Positions 1-7,830 of a DNA stretch of 11,273 nucleotides are shown in pieces; position 1 is the first letter of the stretch, and every line of letters begins with the position of its first letter. The notes beneath the pieces were generated by a model that saw only the letters and a list, made by a program, of their open reading frames with translations, did no database searches and was not told the DNA's origin. The translations under genes were made by a program, and so were the position numbers. Source of the stretch: an uncultured Fibrobacter sp. (GTDB lineage: Bacteria; Fibrobacterota; Fibrobacteria; Fibrobacterales; Fibrobacteraceae); contig CALATK010000283.1 in assembly GCA_937891805.1 (NCBI GenBank), positions 1-11,273 on the forward strand. Direction: 5' to 3'.

Positions 1-222
1 CGGATCGACGGGAAGGCCTGCCTTGCAGCTCAAAATGCGGGCTTCCACGATGACCTGTGGCGGCACCTTACGGAGCCGCATACCGATAAGCTGGAAAATG
101 CTCACGTTGGCCTTGGAAAACAGGGCCTGGAGCCAGAGGCTGAAGAATTTGCCGATAAAGGCGAGAAGAATGATAACGGCAATGGCCGCAATGATGATTC
201 CGATGATTAAGAGAGTTTCCAT
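1..222 (-). CDS. floA: Flotillin-like protein FloA, N-terminal part (runs off left edge)
   Basis: The first 74 codons of a flotillin-like membrane scaffold are present. FloA-type flotillins organise lipid microdomains in the inner membrane and form large oligomers there. The translation begins METLLIIGIIIAAIAVIILL, a hydrophobic anchor of about 20 residues, followed by a second hydrophobic stretch and then VSIFQLIGMRLRKVPPQVIV and a segment reading SCKAGLPVD. This matches the start of the FloA (YqfA/UPF0365) family, in which a hairpin anchor precedes an I-GMRLR-VP motif. The ATG at 222 is preceded by GGAG 9 nt upstream. It lies 57 bp downstream of nfeD on the same strand, the classic nfeD-floA arrangement, so the two are probably co-transcribed. 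The SPFH core and the C-terminal coiled coil lie outside the window, so intactness cannot be judged. Confidence 0.9.
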   Translation of the reverse strand, partial: METLLIIGIIIAAIAVIILLAFIGKFFSLWLQALFSKANVSIFQLIGMRLRKVPPQVIVEARILSCKAGLPVDP

Positions 223-279
223 TGTTTTTCTCCGGTATTTTATTTCAAAATTTAATTCAGTATATCGAATGCCGAAATC

Positions 280-1866
280 TTAATTGTCCAGCACCACCCA
301 AATATGCCCCTCTTGCACGGACTCCACCTTCACGGGGGTGCCGGCCTCGATGATTTCACCGTGGGTCTGCACGTCAAAAAGTTTGGTGCTGCCGTCGGAC
401 ATGGTAAAGCTGGCCTGGCCTACGGGGCGTAAGAATGTCTTGGCTTCTCCGACGGCTCCCACAGCAATTTCCTGAACGGCCTCGGTGGGGGAGGCGGCGG
501 TTTCCAGGTCCGTCTTGAGCATGGGGGTCCAGCCTTCGGGCAAGAGCGGTATCAGGTACTTGCTGGCGGCGATGGGGAACACCAGCGCAATAGCCGCACA
601 GGCTAGCATATAGAACAGCCCGAACAGCCAGGGGGTGGCGTCGAAGGTGGTCTCTACGGTTTCGGGGACGAACTCCGGAATTTCTTCCGGCGAAAAGCTC
701 AGTGCCAGGGCCAGAATCATGCAGATGATACCGCCTATGCCGAACAGGAACGTCCCCGGCATCACGAAAATTTCTACCAGGAACAGCACCACGCCGGCTA
801 CAAGAAGTATGGCGGGAATGTAGCCGTCCAGTTGCGGCGCGAACTGCCCCAGGAACACAATGCCGATAAGGATAAGTCCGATGATTCCGAAAAGCCCGAA
901 ACCGGGGGTCTTGAATTCGATGTAAAGGGCGCCGAACCCGAGAATCAGGAGAATTCCCGCAATGGCCGCGATGGCCGAGGCGATATCTTCGCCGAGAGTG
1001 GTTTCCACTTCGCTACGGCTTTCGATGGCAAGGCTCGTCTCAAATTCGTTACGGTCCTTGAAAGTCCCCTTGGAAAATCCCAGTTCCAGGGCTTCCTGGT
1101 CGGTCATGGTCAAGAGCTCGCCTTCTTTTACGAGAATCTTGGGAGCGCCCCAGAAGGCCTTGCTTGCACTATCCAGCACGGCGTACTTCTGCCCTTCGAT
1201 AATGAGGGTGGTATCCCGTTCCGTCTTTTTGCCCTTGTCCAGCTTGGCGGTGAGCTCGAGCACTTCCAGTTCCGGCGTCACGAAGGCGGAACTCAAGAGT
1301 TCCGGGTAGCCGTTACGCTGGGCCAGGTTCCTGAATTTTGCACGCAGGGGTGACTGGATTTTTTCGCCTACGATTTGCGGGGTGCCGTCGCCGCCCTGCA
1401 CAATGGGCGCACAGTCCCCGATGGTGGTGGCTTCAAGCATGTAAAGTTTTTTGCAGGCGAGAGCAATGAGGCTTCCTGCGCTGATGGCCTTCTTTTTCAC
1501 CAGGGCGATGGTTTCGGGACCCTTGACTGCCATGATGGTGTCCACCAGGTCGAAGGCGGCATCCAGGCGGCCTCCGAAGGTGTTGATTTCAAAGACGATG
1601 TAGTCCGGCTTTTCCTTGAGGGCGTCGTCGATGGCCCTGGCGCAGAAATCGTACATGGAAGGCTCTACGTCGCCTTCCAGCTTAATCCATACGGCGTGTT
1701 TCTTCTTGAGTTCCTGGATGTCTGGAACTTTGGCCTTGTCGGTATCAAGAACCACAGTGTCTGTGGAGCTGGTCTTGGCGGAATCGGTAGCCACTGCGGT
1801 GGTATCTGCCACTGCTAAGGAGACGAACAGCAGGATTGCTGAAATAAGACTGAAAAACTTGCTCAT
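280..1866 (-). CDS. nfeD: NfeD-type membrane-bound serine protease (ClpP-like domain plus OB-fold)
   Basis: This 528-residue protein is a long-form NfeD, an inner-membrane protease that accompanies flotillins. A signal peptide (about 1-20, ending LAVA) is followed by a low-complexity Thr/Asp/Ser linker and then a ClpP/crotonase-fold protease domain (about 56-275) with INTFGG (94-99), AISAGS holding the likely nucleophile Ser129, and the likely general base Lys169 in GEK. The 40-residue Ser-Lys spacing resembles the stomatin-specific protease PH1510 of Pyrococcus. Five hydrophobic segments lie at about 297-316, 323-342, 349-372, 374-392 and 413-437. The soluble NfeD OB-fold (about 468-528) carries the usual G-x-x-G-x-A-x-T-x-LRPxG pattern. 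The frame is open to 1968, but the start at 1866 is chosen because the signal peptide begins there. A TATATT box lies only 6 nt upstream of this ATG. Together with floA it probably forms a membrane-quality-control or microdomain unit. Confidence 0.92.
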   Translation of the reverse strand: MSKFFSLISAILLFVSLAVADTTAVATDSAKTSSTDTVVLDTDKAKVPDIQELKKKHAVWIKLEGDVEPSMYDFCARAIDDALKEKPDYIVFEINTFGGRLDAAFDLVDTIMAVKGPETIALVKKKAISAGSLIALACKKLYMLEATTIGDCAPIVQGGDGTPQIVGEKIQSPLRAKFRNLAQRNGYPELLSSAFVTPELEVLELTAKLDKGKKTERDTTLIIEGQKYAVLDSASKAFWGAPKILVKEGELLTMTDQEALELGFSKGTFKDRNEFETSLAIESRSEVETTLGEDIASAIAAIAGILLILGFGALYIEFKTPGFGLFGIIGLILIGIVFLGQFAPQLDGYIPAILLVAGVVLFLVEIFVMPGTFLFGIGGIICMILALALSFSPEEIPEFVPETVETTFDATPWLFGLFYMLACAAIALVFPIAASKYLIPLLPEGWTPMLKTDLETAASPTEAVQEIAVGAVGEAKTFLRPVGQASFTMSDGSTKLFDVQTHGEIIEAGTPVKVESVQEGHIWVVLDN

Positions 1867-1872
1867 ACTCTC

Positions 1873-1878
1873 AATATA
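1873..1878 (-). promoter_or_regulatory. Putative -10 box of nfeD, very close to the start codon
   Basis: Read on the minus strand the sequence is TATATT followed by GAGAGT and then ATG. The same hexamer occurs upstream of the lipoprotein gene starting at 7770. No convincing -35 at 17 bp is visible; TTGAAT lies 20 bp upstream. With normal -10 to +1 spacing, transcription would begin at or next to the ATG, giving a leaderless or nearly leaderless mRNA. This is inferred from position only. Confidence 0.4.
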
Positions 1879-2015
1879 CGAAGATTTTCGCTTGAAATAT
1901 TCAAAAAGAAGAGAAAATGCCGAAAAATGCCCGTGCGATTTATGGGTGATTATTCCAAGTTGGAGCAAAGAACCCTTTTTTTTATGAGTAAACTAATGAT
2001 TTTAAAGGTATCTTC

Positions 2016-2021
2016 TATATG
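2016..2021 (+). promoter_or_regulatory. Possible -10 box for the c-di-GMP operon
   Basis: TATATG sits 22 nt upstream of the ATG at 2044 in the nfeD/diguanylate cyclase divergent region (1867-2043). That region is AT-rich and holds no other gene. No clear -35 is visible. The same bases contain an ATG opening a six-codon frame (MMLARR) that stops before the cyclase gene; I do not call it a gene. Confidence 0.3.
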
Positions 2022-2043
2022 ATGCTTGCCCGGCGGTAGCGAG

Positions 2044-3897
2044 ATGAAACAGTTCCAGTTTGATTATCACAGTATCACGTCCCTGACTCGGGATCTCGAA
2101 AAGGTTCGCTTTTGGTACAAGTCAAAGAGCTGTTCTAATGTTGTTTTCCAGATATATTCCGATTCCCTAGACCGGGGGCAGATGGAACTGGTCAGCAATG
2201 TCATCACAAGGGCCATCCCCCACGCCATCTGTATGGGTTGCTCCACCAACGGAAACATCGTAGAAGGGAGGCTTTCCTCTGCTACCATATCCATTGTCTG
2301 TACCATCTTGGAAAAGCCCACTACGAAGGTGAAGCTGTTGCAGTACACCCTGAACGGTGAAACGGCGTTGGAGGTGGTGGAAAATATCAAGCGGGAAGTC
2401 AAGGAAAATCCCTGGGTCAAGGGGGTGGAGCTGCAACTGACTATTCGCGGCATGTCCTTGACTCCCCTTTGCGATGCACTCCACGATGTAGATGAATCGA
2501 TAGCCATTTTTGGGGGAGGCGCTTTTAACCCGGACCTGTCCAAGAACGATGCCTGCGTCTTTTCGAATGTAGGGGGGTATTCGGAACGGGGAATCCTTGT
2601 CCTTTTGATAGGAGGCGAAGACTTTCATATCTACACCACGCATATCGCTGGCTGGAAACCCCTCGGCAGGGAGTTCCTGGTAACAAAGGCTCAAAATGCC
2701 CTTTTGTTTGAACTGGATGGCAAACCTGCTTACGATGTCTATTACCGCTACCTGAAAATATTGAACGACGAACATTTTTTCGCCAATACGCTGGAATTCC
2801 CATTCTTTTACAAGCACAACGGCATAGATATTCTCCGGGCGCCTGTCCACTGCAATGAAGACGGCACTTTGGTTATGACGTCGGACATTGACGAGAATGT
2901 CAAGGCCCGCCTTGCCTATGGCGACCCCTGGACAATCTTGGACTGTATTCGCAAGGATGGTAAAAAAATAGGGGAGTTCAAGCCCGATATCATCAAGGTC
3001 TTTTCCTGTGCGGCCCGTCGTTCTTTTTGGGGAAAAGAAGAAATCAGCAACGAGACCCTTCCGTTCCAGAGTATCGCCCCTACATCGGGCTTTTACACCG
3101 CCGGCGAATTTTTGAGGACTAACGGTTTTGTAAACCAGCACAATGTGACGCTGGTGATTGCCGCCATGCGTGAAGGCGATGGCGACGATAGTCACAAGTT
3201 TGATATGGCGGAAGACTCGTTCTCGGGCCAGGTTTCCATGATTAACCGCCTTGCCACCTTTATCGATGCGGCTACTCAGGAACTGGCGCAGGCAAATGCG
3301 AAGCTGTCCCTGATGGCCATTACGGACCCCCTTTCGCACTTGTTCAACCGTGGCGAAATCCAGCGCTGCATCAAGGAATGCATAGCGGAAAAAACGCCTG
3401 CATGCCTTGTGATGATGGATATTGACGATTTCAAGAAGATTAACGACACCTACGGCCACAAGGAGGGGGACAACGTCATTATCGGCATCTCCAACGTCTT
3501 GAAAAAGACGGTGGATGAAACGGGGCTTTCGGGAATAGACTCGTCGGATTACAGGGTGATGGAAGACGACGATGATTTTGATGAAACCAGCCGTGGACTG
3601 CGGGAATCGATTTTAACGGTGAAATCGACTATTGGTCGTTGGGGCGGCGAAGAATTTATGGTGCTTTTGCGTGAGACGCCTATTGAAAAGGCTCTTGATT
3701 TTGCAGAAAAAGTTCGCAAGGCCTTTAATGAAATGGAGTTCGAAAAGGCGGGTCACCGTAGCGTAAGTGTTGGCGTGGTGAAAATCCAGGAGGGCGAATC
3801 TGCCGACTCGGCCTATGTCCGTGTGGACCAGGCCCTTTACAAGGCCAAGGAAAATGGACGAAACCAGGTGTTCTATGCGCAAGGAGGCGAAAGATGA
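2044..3897 (+). CDS. FIST-sensor diguanylate cyclase (FIST_N, FIST_C, GGDEF)
   Basis: This is a 617-residue soluble sensor enzyme predicted to make cyclic-di-GMP from two GTP. Residues about 25-215 match FIST_N (MGCSTNG, then a glycine-rich FGGGAFNPDLS stretch and ELDGKPAYDVY). Residues about 215-365 match FIST_C (KVFSCAARR, then GFYTAGEF and NQHNVTLVI). FIST domains sense small ligands, and some members such as NosP bind haem and nitric oxide. A short helix (about 405-430) leads into GGDEF: metal-binding D459 in MMDIDDF, NDTYGHKEGD, signature GGEEF at 534-538, and ALYKAKENGRN near the end. The active site looks intact. No transmembrane segment is seen, so it is probably cytoplasmic. From the GD turn to GGEEF there are 58 residues against 24 in PleD; the extra stretch holds EDDDDFDE at 507-514. 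The canonical RxxD I-site is absent (TVKS at that place). ATG 2044 is preferred over TTG 2026, although both lack a strong RBS. Confidence 0.9.
   Translation: MKQFQFDYHSITSLTRDLEKVRFWYKSKSCSNVVFQIYSDSLDRGQMELVSNVITRAIPHAICMGCSTNGNIVEGRLSSATISIVCTILEKPTTKVKLLQYTLNGETALEVVENIKREVKENPWVKGVELQLTIRGMSLTPLCDALHDVDESIAIFGGGAFNPDLSKNDACVFSNVGGYSERGILVLLIGGEDFHIYTTHIAGWKPLGREFLVTKAQNALLFELDGKPAYDVYYRYLKILNDEHFFANTLEFPFFYKHNGIDILRAPVHCNEDGTLVMTSDIDENVKARLAYGDPWTILDCIRKDGKKIGEFKPDIIKVFSCAARRSFWGKEEISNETLPFQSIAPTSGFYTAGEFLRTNGFVNQHNVTLVIAAMREGDGDDSHKFDMAEDSFSGQVSMINRLATFIDAATQELAQANAKLSLMAITDPLSHLFNRGEIQRCIKECIAEKTPACLVMMDIDDFKKINDTYGHKEGDNVIIGISNVLKKTVDETGLSGIDSSDYRVMEDDDDFDETSRGLRESILTVKSTIGRWGGEEFMVLLRETPIEKALDFAEKVRKAFNEMEFEKAGHRSVSVGVVKIQEGESADSAYVRVDQALYKAKENGRNQVFYAQGGER
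3881..3887 (+). promoter_or_regulatory. Strong RBS for the phosphodiesterase inside the end of the cyclase gene
   Basis: AAGGAGG lies 6 nt before the ATG at 3894, within the last codons of the cyclase gene. It fixes the phosphodiesterase start and, with the ATGA overlap, indicates coupled expression. It is the best Shine-Dalgarno sequence in the window; the upstream cyclase has a much weaker one, which could favour more phosphodiesterase per transcript. Confidence 0.75.
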
Positions 3898-5549
3898 ACG
3901 ATGGTATAAAAACACGGATAGATTCCCTGTTCGACGCCTTCTCCGTGCTGGCCAATGGAGCCTACACCTATGCGACCCATATCGAATCGGGGATAACCAG
4001 GTGGTCCAAGGATGCCGTTGATTATTTCGGCTTGCCTTCTGAATACATGAAGGACGCGCTCCTTGTTTGGATGAGGAATATACATCCGGAAGACTTGCCT
4101 GCATTCAAGGAAAGCGTGAAAAATGTCTATGACCGGAATGCGGGTAATCATCATGAGCAGTATCGTATCAAAACCAAGAACGGTCGCTACATCGTGTGTA
4201 CCTGCCGGGGAGTGCTCGTTAGGGACGAAAACGGAACACCCGAATTTTTTGGAGGTTCGGTCCGAAACAACGATGCCCTGAGCTATTTCGACGATGTGTC
4301 CAATTCCCGGAGCCTTTACGGCTTTATGGACGATTTGCGTTCTTCCACCTGGAAGGGCGAGAAAATCCAGATTATGATGCTGGGGCTTTTGGATTTTTCG
4401 CACCTGAATGAAATTTACGGCTACACCTTCGGGAACCGGGTGCTGCAGGAATTCGCCAAGATGATCAAGGTGGAAGCTTTTGATATGGGAGAGTGGTACC
4501 GCATGGACGGCACCAAGTTTGCCATCGTGTGCAAGAACGCCACCTCCGAAGACCTCAAGAACCTTTACAAGCGAATACAGTATAATTGCATTCACGACCT
4601 GATAGTGGACGGCCAGCATGTGGTGCTTTCTTTTGTGGCGGGCGCCATCAACTTGGAACGGTTTGACGTGTCCGTAGAAACGGTTTATTCGTGTCTCCGT
4701 TTCGCCTATTATGAGTCCAAGATTAACCACCTGGGCGAACTCTATGTGCTTAAGAACAGCGTCAGTGAAGACAAACGCTTTGCCATTGAGCGCCTGAACG
4801 TTATCCGCAACAGTATTGTGAACAACTGCGAGGGATTTTTCCTCTGTTACCAGCCTATCGTAGATGCAGAAACCGAGATGATTACCGGAGCGGAATCCCT
4901 GATCCGCTGGAAAAACGACGAATATGGAATCGTCTCTCCGCTAGAATTCGTGGAGGTGCTGGAGCGGGACAATCTTTTCCCGGAACTTGGCCGGTGGATT
5001 TTGCGCACGGCGCTGAAAGATGCGAAGAGGTTCCTTAGGCGTTATCCGGGATTCGTGGTGAACGTGAACCTGTCCTATACCCAGCTGGAAAATCGTGATT
5101 TTGTAGAAGACGTGCTGGCCATTCTCAAGGAGACGGGGTATCCGCCCCAGAATCTCTGCCTTGAAATTACGGAGCGCTGCCGTATGCTAGACATTTCGCT
5201 CTTGAAGGAAATATTTACGGCCCTTCGGGAGCATGGCGTCAAGGTGGCTCTGGACGATTTCGGTACGGGGTTCAGTTCCCTCGGAATCTTGCGGGAACTG
5301 CCCGTATCTACGGTGAAGATTGATCGGAGCTTTGTCATAAACATAGAGAAGGATTCTTCGGACCAGAACACGGTGCGGTTCATTTCGGAGCTGGCCAATT
5401 CCTTCTCCTCGTCGGTGACGGCAGAAGGTATCGAGACTGCCGAAATGCGGGATTACTTGCTCCGTTTCAAGATCAAGAACTTGCAGGGGTATTACTATTC
5501 CAAGCCGCTTCCGGTGAAGGATTTTATGGAAAAGTATATCGAGGCTTAA
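3894..5549 (+). CDS. c-di-GMP phosphodiesterase (PAS, degenerate GGDEF, EAL)
   Basis: This 551-residue protein is predicted to hydrolyse cyclic-di-GMP to pGpG. Residues about 20-125 resemble a PAS_3-type sensor (SGITRWSKDAVDYFGLPSEY, NIHPEDLPAF, YRIKTKNGRYIVC). Residues about 135-285 are a GGDEF fold whose signature is replaced by DGTKF (205-209), so cyclase activity is unlikely and the domain may be regulatory. The EAL domain (about 295-551) has the expected catalytic set: ESLIR (E334), NVNLS (N392), LEITE (E424), DDFGTGFSSL (D454, D455), KIDRSF (K475), EGIET (E511) and QGYYYSKPLP. It should therefore be active. No membrane segment or signal peptide is seen. The start overlaps the stop of the upstream cyclase by 4 nt (ATGA), so enzymes of opposite activity are made together. 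No hairpin terminator was found in the 48 bp before the convergent gene. Confidence 0.92.
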   Translation: MNDGIKTRIDSLFDAFSVLANGAYTYATHIESGITRWSKDAVDYFGLPSEYMKDALLVWMRNIHPEDLPAFKESVKNVYDRNAGNHHEQYRIKTKNGRYIVCTCRGVLVRDENGTPEFFGGSVRNNDALSYFDDVSNSRSLYGFMDDLRSSTWKGEKIQIMMLGLLDFSHLNEIYGYTFGNRVLQEFAKMIKVEAFDMGEWYRMDGTKFAIVCKNATSEDLKNLYKRIQYNCIHDLIVDGQHVVLSFVAGAINLERFDVSVETVYSCLRFAYYESKINHLGELYVLKNSVSEDKRFAIERLNVIRNSIVNNCEGFFLCYQPIVDAETEMITGAESLIRWKNDEYGIVSPLEFVEVLERDNLFPELGRWILRTALKDAKRFLRRYPGFVVNVNLSYTQLENRDFVEDVLAILKETGYPPQNLCLEITERCRMLDISLLKEIFTALREHGVKVALDDFGTGFSSLGILRELPVSTVKIDRSFVINIEKDSSDQNTVRFISELANSFSSSVTAEGIETAEMRDYLLRFKIKNLQGYYYSKPLPVKDFMEKYIEA

Positions 5550-5597
5550 TGCTTTTTCTCTTCGCCTGTTGAATAAAGGGAGTAGGTAGATACGATT

Positions 5598-6806
5598 TTA
5601 TTGGCAAACCTCAAGAGTTTCGATACAGCTGCCCAGGTCCATCTTTTTCAGGGCGTTGGTCTGGGCTTCGTCCTTTGTCCTGCCGGCTCCAGTTCCGCTC
5701 CATTTGCATTCCCTGGTTCCCGAAGAAAGGGAAAGGCAGACCTTGTAGCTGGTGATGTTCTTCAGAGTGCGTTCGGAAGTAGACTTGATACGGACGGTGA
5801 CTGTTTGGGCGCTCCTGTCTTGCACCACCTGGCCGAAGTGTTTTGAAATCTGGTCGGCTACGGCGGTGCAAGCCGACGGCCCTTGGTTGCAGGTGAGATC
5901 TAGCGGGCATACAGGAGAAGAAACCTGGTAGGGAACTTTGATTGCCATAAGGCCCGCGAGGTTGCGCTGGTTTGCAGAAATGGCCGGATGGATGAGGATT
6001 TCGCCGGAACCGCGGGTCAGGTTGCTTGCCGGAATTTGGAAGGAGGCTGCACCTTGGGCGTCGGTAGCTGCATTTGCAAGGGGTTTTCCGCCGTTTTCGA
6101 TAAGGAGTGGAAAATTGGGGATAGGCCCCTTGGGACCTGCTACGGTTACGGTTAGGAGAAGATTCGATTTCGGGCTGAGTTCTTGCGGGTTGCCCTCCTT
6201 CGAAACGGAAATCTGGAGCTGCCGTAGGGCTAGCGTCAGTGCCTGCTGTATGGCGGCGGATTCCGTCTTGAGCCGCATGGAGTTATCCAGAGGAGTGTAT
6301 AAGGACATTTCCTCCAGGATGGGCTCCTGGGATTTTACGATTCCTGGGATTGTGGCAAGCTGCCTGTCCGTTTCGACAAAACGCTGTTCTGCAAGGGCCT
6401 GCCTTGCCTTGGTTTCCGTTTCGTTGATTATGCGCTGGAGGGTTTCCATCTTGAACCTATATTTGGAAACGAGCTCGTCCAGATCCAGGGTGGCGGTGGC
6501 TCCGAAACGCTTGCCGTCCTTGGGTAGAACCTGAATGCGGATGCCGTTTAGAAGCAAGTCTGATCTGGAAAAATTCTGGCTTTTGATTTTCTTTTCGATT
6601 TCGGAGTTGCCGTTGTTGGGGATTGTTTCGCTGTGGGTTACGCTTGTGGAGGCGTCAATATGTACAGAAATCTGTTTGGCAACCCCCGCACGTGCCGCCT
6701 CCGTAGCCGCCTCCTGGGATTCTTCGGAATAGCCGGTCCAGGAAATGACCCTGGCCGAAACGGCTATGGCAAAAACGAAGAAAATGAGGAGGACTTTCGG
6801 AAACAT
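5598..6806 (-). CDS. Secreted cysteine-rich envelope protein with LPP20-like N-terminus
   Basis: A 402-residue exported protein of unknown function. A type I signal peptide covers residues 1-18 (cut expected after AVSA); no lipobox is present. Residues about 19-115 resemble the LPP20/LpoB-associated envelope fold, with a WTGYSEESQEAATEAARAGV helix of the kind seen in LPP20 proteins. A helical, charged stretch (about 118-205) follows, then a β-rich segment (about 213-285, LLLTVTVAGPKGPIPNFPLL onward) resembling an Ig-like or carboxypeptidase-regulatory-like module. The C-terminal third has seven cysteines and a second G-x-G-x-T-x-x-EA-x-x-x-AL helix near 380. It starts 13 nt after the upstream lipoprotein gene stops, so they form an operon. 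The sequence before the ATG (CATTCCCC) is not a Shine-Dalgarno site, so translation may depend on coupling. The LPP20 assignment is a resemblance by eye; the gene's reality is much surer than its family. Confidence 0.75.
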   Translation of the reverse strand: MFPKVLLIFFVFAIAVSARVISWTGYSEESQEAATEAARAGVAKQISVHIDASTSVTHSETIPNNGNSEIEKKIKSQNFSRSDLLLNGIRIQVLPKDGKRFGATATLDLDELVSKYRFKMETLQRIINETETKARQALAEQRFVETDRQLATIPGIVKSQEPILEEMSLYTPLDNSMRLKTESAAIQQALTLALRQLQISVSKEGNPQELSPKSNLLLTVTVAGPKGPIPNFPLLIENGGKPLANAATDAQGAASFQIPASNLTRGSGEILIHPAISANQRNLAGLMAIKVPYQVSSPVCPLDLTCNQGPSACTAVADQISKHFGQVVQDRSAQTVTVRIKSTSERTLKNITSYKVCLSLSSGTRECKWSGTGAGRTKDEAQTNALKKMDLGSCIETLEVCQ

Positions 6807-6819
6807 GGGGAATGCCGGA

Positions 6820-7770
6820 TTAGTTCAGTTCCAGAATGATAAGCTTGTTGACGATGTTGTTCTTCTTTGCCTGGGCAGAAGAGGAAACGGCGCTTTTGAT
6901 GGCCGAATAGACGGCGTAGGCGTCCGGATAAACCTCGGGGTCTGCATAGACGATGATGTCTATGGTCCTTTCGGTTACGTTATTGACTCGAACCGACTTG
7001 AAAGCGCTTCTCAGGGAAGATATGCTCAGGTCTTGCAGGTCTTCTAGTCCCGAACCCTGGAACCGTTCACCAATCCGAAGGACCACCTTGTACTGGACGC
7101 CTTTCTTGGCGTCTTCGTTCCAGTAGGAGAGGATTGTCTTTTCTAGGGCGGGGAGCGCCTTTTTGGCGGCAGAAATTACCAGGTAACGCTGCTTGTCCTT
7201 GCTATTCCCGTGGTTCTGGACCATGCCAGTCTTGGAACCGAGCTGCCTGGCTGTGGAGGTTTCATAGGCGGAAAGTTCTACGTTCACCATGTCGTTCTTG
7301 ATAGAACCGGAGAACTTGATATAGACATCGGCGCCGAGGGCAAGTCCTGCAATGTAGGACATATCGTCGCCGTTGCCAGAAATATCGCCCTGCATCTGGA
7401 TTAGGTTGGACAGGTCTTCGGAACCTTCCAGGGAACGCACCTCGTAGCCCTTTTCGGTAAGGTACTCGTTAATACCTTCCATGACGGCCTTGGCAAAGGG
7501 ATTGTTGGAAACGACCTCCATGGGGGAGGAGCCTTTACCCGAGGCGGCGGGTAGTGCCATCAGTATGGGGCGAGAAACTCCGGAGTAAGCGGCGGTAGGG
7601 GCCGAGGTTACAGACGGGGTGCTTACTGCAGGGCTGGTTTCGGAGTCTAGCGCGCTGTATCCTGCCCGTGCCCTGGCGCGTTCCGCATCGTGGGATGGGG
7701 GCGCAGAGGCGCAACCGGCCATGCCTAAAAGGGTCGCGGCAAAAATTATGTAGCGACAAAGTGGTTTCAT
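6820..7770 (-). CDS. Outer-membrane lipoprotein, DUF6175/LpoB-like
   Basis: A 316-residue predicted lipoprotein. The N-terminus MKPLCRYIIFAATLLGMAGC gives a lipobox with Cys20; the next residue is Ala, so outer-membrane sorting is expected. A Ser/Thr/Ala/Pro-rich linker (about 25-65) is followed by a folded domain beginning ILMALPAASGKG. Its layout (PF-x-KAVMEGINEYLTEKGYEV, then ALGADVYIKFSG, then VNVELSAYETSTARQLGSKT) resembles DUF6175 and, more distantly, the LpoB/TolB-N fold that helps penicillin-binding proteins or assembles at the outer membrane. A second α/β domain (about 218-316) contains TERTIDIIVYADPEVYPDAY. AGGAAG lies a few bases before the ATG, and a TATATT box lies 17 nt upstream of it. 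It is first in a two-gene operon with the secreted protein ending at 5598, suggesting a shared envelope role. The family placement is tentative. Confidence 0.75.
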   Translation of the reverse strand: MKPLCRYIIFAATLLGMAGCASAPPSHDAERARARAGYSALDSETSPAVSTPSVTSAPTAAYSGVSRPILMALPAASGKGSSPMEVVSNNPFAKAVMEGINEYLTEKGYEVRSLEGSEDLSNLIQMQGDISGNGDDMSYIAGLALGADVYIKFSGSIKNDMVNVELSAYETSTARQLGSKTGMVQNHGNSKDKQRYLVISAAKKALPALEKTILSYWNEDAKKGVQYKVVLRIGERFQGSGLEDLQDLSISSLRSAFKSVRVNNVTERTIDIIVYADPEVYPDAYAVYSAIKSAVSSSAQAKKNNIVNKLIILELN

Positions 7771-7787
7771 TGTTCTTCCTTGCCTCT

Positions 7788-7793
7788 AATATA
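7788..7793 (-). promoter_or_regulatory. -10 box of the lipoprotein operon
   Basis: The minus strand reads TATATT 17 nt before the ATG at 7770, with AAGGAAGA in between as the RBS. A possible -35, TTGCTT (7813-7818), lies 19 bp upstream, a slightly long spacer. The 60-bp gap to the helicase fragment contains nothing else except a run of eight A on the plus strand. Confidence 0.5.
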
Positions 7794-7830
7794 AGTTTTC
7801 TACGGACGAATTAAGCAAAAAAAAGGATTT

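Noticed and set aside
2026..2043. TTG start giving six more residues for the cyclase
   Set aside because: ATG 2044 is the more usual start; neither has a strong RBS, so this remains possible but less likely.
2167..3459. A 430-codon open frame on the minus strand
   Set aside because: It is antisense to the FIST-GGDEF gene, which has clear family motifs; the reverse product has no recognisable domain.
5550..5597. Bidirectional terminator between the convergent genes
   Set aside because: No stable inverted repeat with a T run was found in these 48 bases.
7817..7830. Terminator for the helicase fragment from the T run on the minus strand
   Set aside because: There is a run of eight T but no stem before it; the stretch also overlaps the likely promoter of the next operon.
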